From positions 74,964,449 to 75,028,448 of the forward strand of contig NC_071355.1 of assembly GCF_943734655.1 (NCBI RefSeq): 64,000 nt of DNA, given 5' to 3'. Source of the DNA: Sabethes cyaneus. Taxonomy: Eukaryota; Arthropoda; Insecta; Diptera; Culicidae. This document shows, piece by piece, positions 46,075 through 58,026 of this stretch; positions within the stretch are counted from its first letter, which is position 1, and each line of letters starts with the position of its first letter. The notes beneath the pieces were generated by a model, which made no database searches, was not told the DNA's origin, and saw only the letters and a list, made by a program, of their open reading frames with translations. The position numbers and the translations under genes were made by a program.

Positions 46075-49000
46075 AATGCTTGATTTCTTACTATAGAACT
46101 ATGATTGTATACTATTCGATAAGGTACAATTAAAACTCCGGTGTTCATCATTGGAAATGAATTCCAACTAAAACTGCATTACACCTCACAACCATTGGAG
46201 CTTTAGCAGTATTAAAAATGAACCTAAACCAGACAAAAATTATGTGTTAGATCTTCCAAAGAAGGTCATTGCAGCTCAAGCGTTAGATGAGAGAAGGAAA
46301 AGTTGTAGCCACTGCCGCTGGTACAAGTGTGAGACACAGAAAGTGATAATTTCGCGACACTTACTGCGATCATTATTCCCACGGTACAGGATGACTATAA
46401 AAACAAAAGCTGAATCATAAAGCTTATGGTGTGGAATGTTAGTCGTTTCGCACTTTTAAAAATAGATTCCAGGAAAAAAGTTATCGTCATTTTACGACAA
46501 CCTGTGGATTTTGGTCTCATTTTAGAATTGCGAGATGGGACCATGCTCATACCCGAAGATGACAAGTAAAAATGCATGAGATTTTACATAAGTGTTGAAG
46601 TGTTTTAGGTGAATTATTCAATTATTTCGATTATTTTTTATAATATCCCGCAAATCTAAATTTATAATCATGCGACGTTAACCTCTCGTTGAATCAAGCG
46701 TAACCAGCAGTCTTTTAAATAAGCAAATTTTCAACCTTCAAATTTTCACCGTAATCAAATTCTGAGTCATGTTAGGATTAGGTACCGAACAAACTTTCAT
46801 CCCATTCGAAACTCATTTGGCGCTAGTCTGGTTTATTCTTTGTTTATCGTCTCTGTCATCCGGAATATCCCTGAACCTCAGGGAAGCAAACTTCGCAGCC
46901 GGCATTCATTATAACGGCACAGTTACCCACGCAGTTCAAGGAAGCAATACTTGAAAATATTTATAGCTTTTTGCGGTTTCTTAGCGGTGACCATAACAAT
47001 ACCAAAATCACTTTAAAATGTATTCTATTCCTCATCAGTCGCCTACTGTGATACCATTTAGCCCATCCATTGAAACACAGAATTCCTACCCGCGCGCGAT
47101 CCTTTCAAGCGGCTGTCCTGCTTCTTCCTTCCTGCTTCTGCTGCTGCTGCTTCGTCCTTTTGTGTATTGTGTAACCTCGTTATCGATAGCCTATCATCTC
47201 GACAAAAGACAGACGGCTAGAAGCGCCAGTGGGTTTCTTTGTTCGCAGTTTTGCCTTTTCTTCCGCCACCACCGCCGTCGTCGTTGGCCGTCACAGACCA
47301 TCTCAGGGACAAAACTCTTCGGAAGAAAGCCCATCACTGACTTTTCTTACACAAACACCGATCGATCACATCGCATCGGGCAGTCAAATCCCTCTTCCGG
47401 ATGCTGTTGTCCTTTTCGTTGGGTGCACTGTCGTCCCGGCGCGATAGCGAGAGCATCCTTGTTTGCTTGCTACTTTCCCCGGCGGTTCGGAGCGGTTTTT
47501 ATCGCCCACCTTGTATCGGTTGGTAAATTTGATTGTAAACATTTCCTTTTTCAGACCCTGCTGCTGCTAACTATGCTACGCTATGCTGGCAGCGGACCCT
47601 TTTCGGTTGAGTAGGTATTTCATTTCATTACGCTTCTGGTGGGAGATTTCCCGCATAATAGGACCGTCCCGTTTACTTGCTGGTGGCTCGTAAGTAGGAC
47701 TTTTGCTGTGAAGGCGATGTACAACTGTTGCATTTTATAATCAGACCCGTGATTGATTGGGGTAAAAGGACACATGGGACGTGCAATTTTATGGAGATAT
47801 CTATTTCACGATTGTCCCTGCTTGTCCGGTGGTTGCATTTAGTAATATTTTGCGTAAAGTTTAAATTTTTACTATTAAGAACAGCAAAATTGAATGTTTT
47901 TAAAGTGATCGATCAAAATTAACGTTTTATGTTTTATTAGCTTTCCTTATTATTGTTGTTCTAGTGTGGTATTTTTAACATTTTTCAAGTTTATTTCGTC
48001 ACATTCTTTATTATTAATCAAATAAAACATTATCCATCGCAAACTGCAACTGCTACTGGTGTTGTGCAATCATCAGCACGGCTCTGAAGGCATCAGCCTC
48101 GGTACCCACAGACAGATTTGCATCATACCTTTGGTAATACGATACTCTTTCACAGTTGTACGAGCGTTCTTTTGCATCAGGGAATCAAAAGATAAACTGA
48201 TCAGCGCAGGGAATTAGGAGTTGTAACAAATTGCAGAGGCAAGAGATCTGTCAGTTCAAACGGATGCAATTGCTGTCAAAAGATTGGTACAAAGCGATAG
48301 TTTAGAATGACACGTATTACTACTCTGAGGCCACTAAAGTTTCCTGAAACATTGCTCAACAAACACGCGCTAATGTATTGTAAAAAATCTGAAATCAGTT
48401 GAAATCTGATCCAAGCTTGGATATAAAATAAACGGAAAGTTCCGAAAGATAAGGTTAATTTTTATTTTCGCTTTTACGACCGCATGCTGTCGTGTTTGGA
48501 ACCGAATTACATAACTCTCACCCATCATCGAACCAAACTGGTCGTCCGACGCGACGACCGGCACGATGCAGCACTACGCTGCAACTCGGTCAAACTTGCA
48601 GCAAGCAGTGGAAAATTGATAGGAAAAATCGTGATCCTCAAACTAGACCACGTGGCACAGCCCTGACTAATCACGCTGTGCGGATCGATCTTGTTCAGTC
48701 AATTTCCACTCCAGTTCTACTTTTCCCTTCCAACCCGGTCTTGGGGGCTTCGAGAATCCGAGCATATTTCGATTGAAAGGTTATCGAGCTCATAATTAAT
48801 CTTTTTCCGATTTCGTTTTTCACTGCTTTTGTGCACCTTTTTCCACCATTCAACAAGTCTGATTTCCTTCTTTTCCCGTTGCTTGATTCATTTTTGTGTC
48901 GATACATTGTTTTTTTTTTCGATTCAGTAGCGCAGCTAGGCATTAGTGCTGCACGGGTCTTCGAAGCCCCCACCGAAAGTATCGCCACCGATCCGGACAC

Positions 49001-50379
49001 ACTCCCACAAGTGCGGCTTTCTTGGTGCAATTCGCTTATCTCGCGACTCCAATCTGTGGCCAATTTCTTTTTGTTCGGAACTCACTCCACGGGAAGGCCC
49101 CGATTGCCGACTGCATCGTGGACCAAAATGCAGTTCCATTGTTGTTGTTTCGTTCGACGACGATGCATATTTGCACCATCTCGCAGCGAGCTGCATTCCC
49201 GTGCGCTTTATATCTTGTTTTAATTTTGATAAATTTAGCGTGAAATTATGTTGAGTGTAACATATATGAGGTATGACCATTCGGAAATGCGGATCGAAGA
49301 GGCGGGCAAAGAAAGTTACAGAGAGATAAGAGATTGTGATCTATGGGGATTGTCACAGCAGGCAGCGTCACGAGAAGTGCATGATGGGAACGAGAATAAC
49401 CTTGTTTCGCGGCATGTTCTGTGAATCTTTCGTACCGTGTCTTCTCGCTTAGCTCGATTCGGGTGTCTCTCTGTTCCGCATCCAGCCAGCGCAGCAGCGG
49501 CCAGAGCGTTTGCTGGCCTGGTGTTGTAGTCTGTTGACATTGCTGCTGTCGACACAAACGAATAACCAGAAACGTTGTAGCGTGCATTCCCTGGTGACTG
49601 TTATGCAATTGCACCTGCTCCGTGGGAATCAGCTCGCCAGATGATGAGGTGAAATGGCAACGTGATAGAGGTGCTTCAAAACCAAAATTTGCATCATCAA
49701 TTAACATTTGCTTACAAATGTTCGAGATGAGAAGTAAATTCCTTCATCATAATGATGTAGAAAATTCTAATGTGTTACATTTCTAATCCAATATAAATAA
49801 GAGGTCCCATAATTTCAATTATTTTTCTTTGGGAGTTTAGTTGGGATAATAGATAAAAAATATTTAGCTTAGCTTCTGGTTGAACCAATCCGACTTGCCG
49901 GGCGCTTTGATTACCTCCTGCCATCAGGAGTTTTCTGTACAACCATCTCGTCCACTATTTTCGCCGCAGGATGCCAGTTTTTTGAATTTCTTAATGAGAA
50001 GCAATACTCATATCCAACAGTTTTTGAAATTTTCTTCTAGTTCCGCGGACATCGGTCCATCGGTTTCTCGATTGGGCAGAGTTCTTGCGGATTGGAAGGG
50101 TTGGCATGTTGTTGGCGGCATACCAGTTCGTGGCCTTTGTTCCGTAATGCCACGATTCCTACTTAGTTGCTTATCCTAATGTCCGTTGGGATTTGACCTG
50201 CATTACAATGTTACGCCAACATACTCGGTTCAGAGCTGTTCGTCCCTAGTTTCCTGAATGTTACAAACTGCCTAGGTCTTGCTTCACTTTATCTATACCA
50301 CATAGCTCACATCATATCTCCGCAACTTGACTCGAGGCGGTGACCATTTTTATAAGACTACGTCTTACGGCAAGGTTTG
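46075..50379. other. Largely unique non-coding block
   Basis: No recognised repeat family. 46970-49720 is GC-balanced, with a (CTG)n-like run near 47128-47150. Opposite-strand ORFs overlap throughout (47018-47614 plus; 49246-49707 minus) and none has a domain. This may be intronic or regulatory DNA. Confidence 0.4.
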
Positions 50380-50893
50380 GGATAGGGTGTCATTCCAAAA
50401 AATCGAAAAATGCGAGCGTCACGAAAAATGAAAAATTTTGAGCGGTAATAACTTTGCGGTTTCCAGATCGATTTTAAATATTTTTACACCAATCGATCGG
50501 AAAATCTTCTACGCATCCACACCAATAATGAAACTTATTTCAAAGTACATACTATTGAAAAATTGAAAAATTGAAAATAATGAAGTATTGTCCAACTGGA
50601 AATCCTCGCTTCGTAATTGGTTGAAGGTTCTTTGCAATGATCTAAACCTACACCAATTCGATATCTGTGCTTGGGAAGTAAGCCAAAACAAGTGACAAAG
50701 TTTCCTCGTCTCAACAAAATTTCTTAATGCCGCGATTAAACCTAAACCATTTTGATGTTCTTGCTTGGGAAGTACGCTAGAAAGAATGACAAAGCCCCCT
50801 CGTGCCAACAAATTTCTTATGAACGCGATTAAACCTAATCCAGTTTGATGTCCGCGTTAGGGAAGTGTGCCAGAAAAATTACAAAAGTTGTTT
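50380..50893. other. Unclassified, possibly repeat-derived
   Basis: 50700-50870 contains two imperfect copies of a phrase like 'gcgattaaacctaa.ccagtttgatgt..gcttgggaagt', about 95 bp apart, with a weaker third copy at about 50625. This is a short degenerate tandem repeat adjoining the next element. Confidence 0.5.
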
Positions 50894-52010
50894 CGGGCCA
50901 TCCAGATACCACGTGGACAGAAAAATGCCAATTTTCAACCTCCCGTCTCCCTCCGTGGACAAGCGTGGACATTGGCTCAACCCCCACCCCCCTCTCCTGT
51001 TTGTTCACGTGGACATTTTTTTTTGCTTATGTCAAATTTAACAAAACTGAAATGCATTCTGCTAAATTTTATTTTCAACTTGATTTATGCAGTAGGTATT
51101 TATAGAAAAAGCTTACGTGAATGGAAGCTCCAGTCTAAAGGCCCCGACACAATGCATACGGATTTTCAGTCGTTGGGGAAATTTGAGTTTTTCCATGGAT
51201 TTTCCGTCAATTTTCCGCAGCGTATTATAATCCATATGCAAGGTGTTCGAACCTTAATTCTTGTGATCTTGTCTACTGCAAATTATTATCGACTGCAATA
51301 AAGTCCGTTTCACCTTGACTTTCGCTTGACGATTCATCTCTGTCCAGAGTATCTTTGTCTAACCAAAGCACCTCAGTTTGGCCGTCTACTTCAATACAAC
51401 ACAAGACCTTTCCGATGTGATGTGATTTATAAAAGTTTCTGCAGGCGAATCCTTTTGGAAATACGTTGCCCATGGATGCCCTTGCATTTGATTTTGAGAC
51501 AAACTACAATCCACATTTGGTGCAAGCGCGACCTAAATGATAAATGAGTCACGTGACTGGTGAATATTCGTGGATTCTTTTGTTACCTTTATCATTTTCA
51601 AAAGAGGGCAAGGATTGTAAAACAATAATAATATCTTTATTACTGCATTACATCAAATGTCAGGTTCGACAATCAACAGCTATGTGTACTAACGCAGGTT
51701 TAATCTTTTCGATAAGATTTATACCAGATATGTGCCCTCGTAATGATCGGTTCATGTGTTTAGGTCAACATATGCCTCAGAAGATAAATCTTTATTTGAG
51801 CTCAAAAGCAATCACTGATCAATGGTTAATGCTAATACATATGTAGAATCAATTCAACATTGCTGTTTCTAATTTCTATTTTTTGTAGGAAAAAAAACTT
51901 GTCCACGTGGACATTTTCCATACCCCCTCCCCCCCTTCCGTGGACAAGCGTGGACATTTTCGGACCCCCCACTCCCCTCTAAGCTGTTCACGTGGTATAT
52001 GGATGGCCCC
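50894..52010. mobile_element. 1.1-kb DNA transposon with 23-bp TIRs and TTT target duplication
   Basis: The left end gggccatccagataccacgt (50895) and the right end, its complement with two differences, finishing at 52009, are flanked by TTT (50891-50893 and 52011-52013). Subterminal blocks on both sides repeat ccgtggacaagcgtggacat and C-rich tracts in direct orientation. A minus-strand ORF at 51273-51473 (MGNVFPKGFACRNFY, then an acidic Asp/Glu/Ser-rich end) might be a remnant of its protein, but no catalytic motif is seen. A 3-bp target site with GGG termini fits Zator-like or related families; assignment is tentative. Confidence 0.7.
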
Positions 52011-52060
52011 TTTGTCCCAACAGAACAGATCGCAAATTCTTTACGGCCAGACGATTAAAC

Positions 52061-52413
52061 CTACTGTGTTACCTGACTCACTGCGAATATGCGTTGTGTT
52101 CGCGGGATCGTGTTGGTTCGAAAGGTTTCGAAAAATATCGCCCTTGTATCGAAAATATCGTTAATTTTGATCACTAAAAATAACGTACTTAAACGTTATA
52201 TTTCATGTGCCAGTGGTACGCAATAATTGTATTGTGAAACTGAATTGTTATTTATTTAACTTTTTACAAATTAAATGCAATAACAAAAGCACAACTTATA
52301 AAAAATCGTTTGTTATCGATATTAACTGCATATGCGTTATAAACGAATAAAACGTCTGGTTACGTTTTATTTCAATAATACGCCTATTCGCAGTGAGTCA
52401 GGTAAAACAGTAG
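52061..52413. mobile_element. 350-bp TA-flanked inverted-repeat element
   Basis: 33-bp arms 52061-52093 and 52381-52413 (ctgtgttacctgactcactg and complement) differ at two positions. TA dinucleotides at both ends fit a Tc1/mariner-type insertion. A further internal hairpin (aataaaacgt...acgttttatt) is at 52346-52371. It sits just upstream of a DD34E transposase; whether the TIRs belong to the same family is unknown. Confidence 0.75.
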
Positions 52414-52658
52414 GCGAATTTGATATCCGTGTTGGAAAAATGCGCTACAGCTGTATAGTGTTCGGCTTTAATATTATGAATCTTTTCTTAAATGCAACTA
52501 ATTATGATTTAGTTGAGCGACTGTCAGTTGCGCAACGAGTTGTGTGCACGGTGACAATCAGCTGTTCTCCAAAAATGTCAACAACTGTAAAACTGCCACG
52601 AATATTGATTTGTTCCAACTTGTATTACTTAACTTAAAGTATCACTTAAAATTTCACC

Positions 52659-53792
52659 ATGTTTAGAATAAAACATGAAGTTTTGAACCAACACACATCA
52701 ACCAATACAAAATACCATGCGCTCTATGGATTTTTCTTTCTACAATTGTCCAAACGTGAATGTGCGGAAATTTACGGAAAACATCCCAGTACAATCACTA
52801 GATGGATTCAAAATCATCAACAACACGGTATTGTATCTCGAAAGATACAAAATCGAGATCGAGACAAAAAGTTTATTTGCAATTCGGCAAGGAAAAACGG
52901 GCTTAGATAGTAGACCTTTTCCAAAAGCAACCGACCCTTTTTCTCAATGAAGCTAAGGAAATATTGTTCAAGACGTTCGGAATTTCCATCAGTACTTCTT
53001 CTATTTCCATTATTTTGCATGAAGAAGGTTACACCTGGAAAGTGCTTGAGCGTAGAGCAATTCAGGCACAAGAGGATAAAATTGGTTTCTTTGTGAATGA
53101 GCTAGCGAACGTTAATTGGGATCTTCATAATTTAGTTTTCCTGGATGATGTATCAATTGACAATAGAGGAATGCTCCGTAATCGTGGATATGCGATTAAG
53201 GGAAAGAAACTTATATACCGAGGCGAGTTTAACCGCAAGGCTCGTGTGTCCCTATTGTGTTTCCTGAATCAAAATGGAATTTTGGAATCGTTCATGTGCG
53301 ATGGAACTTTTACCCGCAGAAAATTTTTTGAGTGCTGTCGTAATTTTGCCAACCGTGGCAAAATATTTAAGCATCTGGGAGTGAATTCTATTTGGATTCT
53401 AGATGGGGCTAGAATTCCTTGTCATCATCGTATCGTGAAATATCTGAGATCCATGGGAATTCATGTAATTTTTCTGCCTCCGTATACACCATATTTTAAT
53501 CCCATCGAATTTGTTTTTGGGTACTGCAAACGCAAACTCCAAAAAATTACAAGGAAAACTCTTCGAAGGTCATCACAACTATTGCGACAACATTGAACGA
53601 GTTTTCAACTTTCGATTGCACAAAAATCTTCCGAAAGTGTGGTCAGGTGGAATATTTGTTGCAGAGAGAGGACTAAATAAAGCACAGAAAACATTGGATT
53701 CGATCAATAGTTATTACGCATTAGGTAAAGATAAACCGTTTATGTATTTTACAGCTTCATTGCAAAATAAAAATAATAAAACAGAGCGATGA
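52659..53792 (+). pseudogene. DD34E transposase of the IS630-Tc1-mariner superfamily, with frame lesions
   Basis: The N-terminal HTH reads LSKRECAEIYGKHPSTITRW (52752-52811). After a frameshift near 52880 and an in-frame TAG near 52907, the next frame gives FQKQPTLFLNEAKEILF, TFGISISTSSISIILHEEGY, NLVFLDDVSIDNRGM (first Asp), VSLLCFLNQNG, IWILDGARIPCHH (second Asp) and FLPPYTPYFNPIEFVF (Glu, 34 residues after the second Asp). A second frameshift near 53550 leads to NYCDNIERVFNFRLHKNLPK and a natural stop at 53790-53792. All three catalytic residues survive. The lesions are few, so the copy died recently. The first-Asp context (FLDDVSIDNRG) differs from classical Tc1 and mariner. Confidence 0.85.
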
Positions 53793-53844
53793 TATTTTAC
53801 ATGTGATCAATATCCCAACAGTCAGAGACCTCCTCAGCCAGTTG

Positions 53845-54856
53845 CTGTAAAGCTTCCAGAAATATTCGCCAGTAATGATTCATTTCTGTTAGGAATTGCC
53901 GCCTTTGCGTTTAGTCGTAGCTGTATCAATTTTATAGAAGACATCAATTGATCCAAATCTGATTGTAAATTTGCCATAAAATCTTTAAATCAATTGTTTA
54001 CGTTTTGCGCAATACGTAGATCTTGACGAGATGTGCTCAAAATTTGTTGAGATTTTGATGGAACGGTTTGGAACAAGTGAATTAAATGTTGTGGTGGGCC
54101 AAGCGGCTTCAATTTTTCTTGAGTAATGCGGTCTTTTGTTAGTAAATAAGATGCCCAGATAGACCAGTTAATTGCCAACGAACCGTATTTATCCCGGTAA
54201 AGTTCTTTTAACTCTGCTGCTAAATTATTTAACGAATGGTTCGATGCAGCTCCTGCGCGGTCTCTTTCTTCGGGTTGTAGCAGTTGCATTTTCAATATGT
54301 CATACATATTCGACGATAATACTATTCCGAATACACATATAAATGAATACATTTACTTCTCTTCTAAAAAATTTCTGCATTTTTTCCGGTTTTTCGAGAG
54401 GCTGTGTTGGTTTATAAACTTTTTTGGAAAGTTTATCTTGAAAGCTGATGAATTTGTCGATTTCTTCATTAGTGGGCGACGATTTATTCCACTTAACTGT
54501 GTAATCGGTTCCTATGAGTTTTTAAATACGGCTTCTTACCGTGTAATATCTTTACAGTAAGCCCGTCGTTGCTGGCATTGGTACATCAATCGCTGAGTCG
54601 CAGTTGATCCAAAATTTTCCCACTGAAGGCCCTATTTTATGACCTTTGAAATAACGTAAAAAAACAGTTGCTGGAAAGGTGTACATCGCCTCATCGCCCA
54701 AAGATCCTTCTTCAAATGCCAAGTTTTCTACATCCATATCAACTATTGGTTTAGTGCCGGCTGCTTGTGATGCATTATTTCAATTCCTGCTGCTGGTGGT
54801 GCTGGTGCGGCTTCAAAATCATTTTCGTCTGGAAAATAAACTTCTTCACAAGTATC
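53845..54856 (-). pseudogene. Second, unrecognised coding region facing the transposase
   Basis: On the minus strand, tttcctttctag at about 54870 looks like a splice acceptor, followed by ATG at about 54860 (MDTCEEVYFPDENDFEAA). Coding-like blocks follow in three frames: ASQAAGTKPIVDMDVENLAF with FPATVFLRYFKGHKIGPSVG, then KWNKSSPTNEEIDKFISFQ, then AAELKELYRDKYGSLAINWS with WASYLLTKDRITQEKLKPLG, then ANLQSDLDQLMSSIKLIQL. They are joined by single-base shifts or short introns. An upstream 5'UTR exon with donor cttgtg|gtaaat at about 54921 is plausible. No known domain. Composition is that of a soluble nuclear protein. Position, convergent with the transposase and with no host-like repeats between, suggests an accessory gene of the transposon. 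Confidence 0.5.
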
Positions 54857-54984
54857 CATACGATGTGCTCTAGAAAGGAAACAGTTTAGTTATTTTTCAA
54901 ATCAAATAAAAAGTTATTTACCACAAGACCGTAGTTGAAACCGGAATTCTGACCGAATGTCAACAAACAGAATCGCAGCAATGA

Positions 54985-55051
54985 ACGACACACTGACAGA
55001 TGGTTTGCACTTACACGCCAATTAAAGAACGCTCAATATTGAGTGTGTCGT
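54985..55051. repeat. Short inverted repeat near the 5' side of the second gene
   Basis: acgacacact at 54985-54994 and agtgtgtcgt at 55042-55051, with a ctcaatattgag palindrome overlapping the second arm. It may be a subterminal site of the transposon. No partner was found near 52.0-52.6 kb. Confidence 0.4.
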
Positions 55052-55576
55052 AAATAATGTATATTTTTAAAAAAGTTTTACGCATCTAATTTTTGTTAAA
55101 TAATTTTCAATTAATTCTAACAGTTATTGATAAATCAAAATAAATTTGACACATTTCAACTAATATATCAATTTTGACACAAGTTTACTTTGTTTACGAT
55201 GTAGCGCACAACTGGATGACGTATCCATAAAACAATGAAATTCTCATTTTTGTCTGGATTAGCAATATGATTCTGTATGGATACGGCTGGTCAACGGCTG
55301 GGTAATGCGTACCATCGGTGCCTTGTGCACTGGGCTTAAAATAGACCCCACAGTGGACTACAGCCTATTATCCTGCAACTCCTACCTCTGCCTCCTCGTG
55401 GTACCAGCCGGGATACGAGCAACCTCGGTGGAGATCGGGTAACCAACCCCGATGAAAACCAAGGTCGTAGGCTGACAAGGGAGGAAGGCTCCTTCGCGCT
55501 TCGTTGGACCTTCGACGATACTGTGTGGGGTTGGTTGCGGGCTTTGCAAGCCTGAACCACTAAAAAAATCAAAGCA

Positions 55577-56564
55577 ATGGATTCCGTAAGTAATAATAAT
55601 AACTTTAATCGGAACAATCGGCAAAGACCCAGGCGACGAAAACGGACTAACGATTGGAAATTAGGACCCGCATGGAACTGTCGGTCACTAAATTTCCTCG
55701 GAAGTACCCACATGCTTTCTAAAGAAGTGAAGAGCCGCAAGTTCGACATCGTAGCGCTGCAGGAGGTATGCTGGAAAGGAGCGATGGTACGTACGTATAG
55801 AGATGGTCATACCATCTACCAGAGCTGCAGCAATACACACGAGTTGGGCACAGCTTTCATAGTGATGTGCGAGATGCAGAAGCGGGTGATCAGGTGGTGA
55901 CCGAGCAACCCCCGAATGTGCAGATTAACAAACAAGAGCCGTTTCTTTAATATTAGCATAATTAACGTGCACAGCCCTCACCTCTGAAATACCGATGATG
56001 ACAAAGAGGAATTTTACGCGCAGATGGAGCGTGAATACAACCGCTTCCCAAGACATGATGTCAAAATTATCATCGGGGACTACAATGCTCAGATTGGTCA
56101 GGCAGGAGGAGAAATTCCAACCGGTGATTGAACGGTTCAGCGCACACCCGCAAACGAACGAAAACGTCCTAAGACTTGTCGACTTCGCCGCCTCCACGAA
56201 CAAGGCCATACGTAGTACCTTCCTCCAGCATAACCTCTACCATCGGTACACCTGGAGATCATCCAACCAGACAGAATCACAAATCGACCACGTTCTGATA
56301 GATGGTCGGCACTTTTCAGACATTATCGACGTCAGAACCTATCCGGGCGCTAACATTGATTCGGATCACTACCTAGTGATGCTAAGGATAAGTCAAAAAC
56401 TATCTGTTGTAAACAACATACGATACCGGCGCCCGCTAGGGTATAATCTAGCGCGACTGGAGCAACCGGATGTCGCCGAAAACTACGCGTTATCTCTCGA
56501 AACCACGCTGCCGGAGAGGGTGAGCTGGATGAAGCCCCTCTTGAGGACTGTTGGAATGCCGTGA
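55577..56564 (+). pseudogene. Endonuclease region of the family B copy
   Basis: The Asn/Arg-rich start (MDSVSNNNNFNRNNRQRPRR) is followed by NDWKLGPAWNCRSLNFLG, KFDIVALQEVCWKGA (catalytic Glu), HTIYQSCSNTHELGTAF and KRVIRW, then a stop at 55898-55900. From 55995 the next frame gives HDVKIIIGDYNAQIGQ in a shifted reading, TWRSSNQTESQIDHVLIDGR, HFSDIIDVRTY and NIDSDHYLVM (catalytic Asp-His). All catalytic motifs are visible, but not in one frame. Confidence 0.85.
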
Positions 56565-56689
56565 AAAAAACGATTAACAGCGTAACGGAGAACGTCCTAG
56601 GCCGGGTGGCACCGAATCGACGTAACGAATGGTTTGACGAGGAATGCCAGCAAATATTGACTGAAAAAAACAACATTGGTGTAGCAAGC

Positions 56690-57921
56690 AACGAAGATGT
56701 GCCACCCAAGGGAAGTTAAAGAAGCCATCCAGCGGCTGAAGAACAACAAAGCAGCGGGAAAGGATGGCATTGGAGCGGAACTTATTAAAATGGGCCCGGA
56801 CAAGTTGGTCGGCTGTCTGCATCAACTGATTGTTAAGATTTGGGATACGGAACGACTAACGGACTAGTGAAAAGACGGGATTATCTGCCCTATCTACAAG
56901 AAAGGCGATAAACTGGATTGTTAGAACTACCGAGCGATCACTATCCTGAATGTCGCCTACAAAGTGCTGTCCCAAGTCATCTTCCACCGACTATCGCCAA
57001 TAGCCATTAGATTTGTGGGAAGTTACCAGGCCGGGTTCATGGAGCGTCGGTCTTCAACGGACCAAATTTTCACCCTGCGTCGGATCATCCAGAAGTGCTG
57101 CGAATTCCGAGTTTCCACGCACCACCTGTTCATCGATTTCAAAGCCGCATATGATAGCGTAAACCGATAAGAGCTATGGAAAATTTTAGACGAAAACGGC
57201 TTTTCGGGTAAGCTTACTAGACTTACCATGGCTACGATGGATGGGATCTAGTGCTGTATGAGAATCTCGTGTGGATTGTCGGACCCGTTCGAATCTCGCA
57301 GGGGGCTACGACAAGGAGATTGTCTTTCCTGCCTGCTATTCAACATTGCGCTTGAAGGTGTGGTAAGACGAGCGGCGATCGAAATGCGGGGCACGATTTT
57401 CAATAAATCCAGTCAATTTATCTGCTTTGTTGATGACGTACATGCTGTCGGCAGAACCTTTGAGGCGGTGGAAGATCAGTACACCAGACTAAATCGCGAT
57501 GCAGAGAAGATTGGATTGAAGATAAATACGTCTAAAACGAAGAATATGCTGGCCGATGGGACCGAGCGCGACAGGGCCCGCTTGGGCAGTACCGTGGTAA
57601 ATCGACGGAGATGTGTGCGCAGTAGTCGACGAGTTCGTGTACCTTGGCTCACTGGCAATAGAGGACAACAATACCAACCGTGAGATTAAAAGACGTATTA
57701 TCAGCCGAAATCGGTCCTATTACGGACACCACAAACACTTGTGGTCGAACAATCTGAGCCCCCGTACAAAGTGCACACTGTACGAAACGCTAATTAGACC
57801 GATTGTCCTCTACGGGTACGAAACGTGGACACTGCTAGAGGACCTACGAGCACTCGGAGTTTTCGAACGGCGGGTGCTAAGAACCAAGAATCAAGTGGTT
57901 AAAGCTAGACCGATACGTTGA
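56690..57921 (+). pseudogene. RT and C-terminal region of the family B copy
   Basis: EVKEAIQRLKNNKAAGKDGI, ICPIYKKGDKLD, ILNVAYKVLSQVIFHRLSP, VGSYQAGFMERRSSTDQIFT, HHLFIDFKAAYDSVNR (first Asp) and a stop, ELWKILDENGF, SRRGLRQGDCLSCLLFNIAL, and CFVDDVHAVGR (the catalytic FADD has become FVDD). From 57613: VDEFVYLGSLAIEDNNTNRE, LIRPIVLYGYETWTLLEDL and GVFERRVL, then loss of similarity. At least four in-frame stops between 56850 and 57260. Confidence 0.85.
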
Positions 57922-58026
57922 GCAGGACAATATTCTACAAATCATTCTACAAAGTTATTCAGTAGTATATTAAAATACACATTTTCTCTAAAGACGAGTT
58001 TTACTAATATATTTTTGCTTTAACAA

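Larger units (their letters stand above)
55345..57940 (+). mobile_element. RTE-like non-LTR retrotransposon (family B), best-preserved copy
   Basis: 5'UTR-like sequence with ggtaccagccgggatacgag and gatcgggtaaccaaccccga precedes an ATG at 55577. The order of endonuclease, RT and C-terminus is complete, but the endonuclease-RT linker is largely deleted and several stops and frameshifts are present. The usual 3' end (WxxxV..., then GCTGCTGACG) is missing: similarity ends at about 57905. Sequence identity to family A is clear at protein level only. Confidence 0.85.

Noticed and set aside
47018..47614. 198-codon plus-strand ORF
   Set aside because: Contains a (CTG)n leucine run and Arg stretches; no recognisable fold, and competing frames are equally open.
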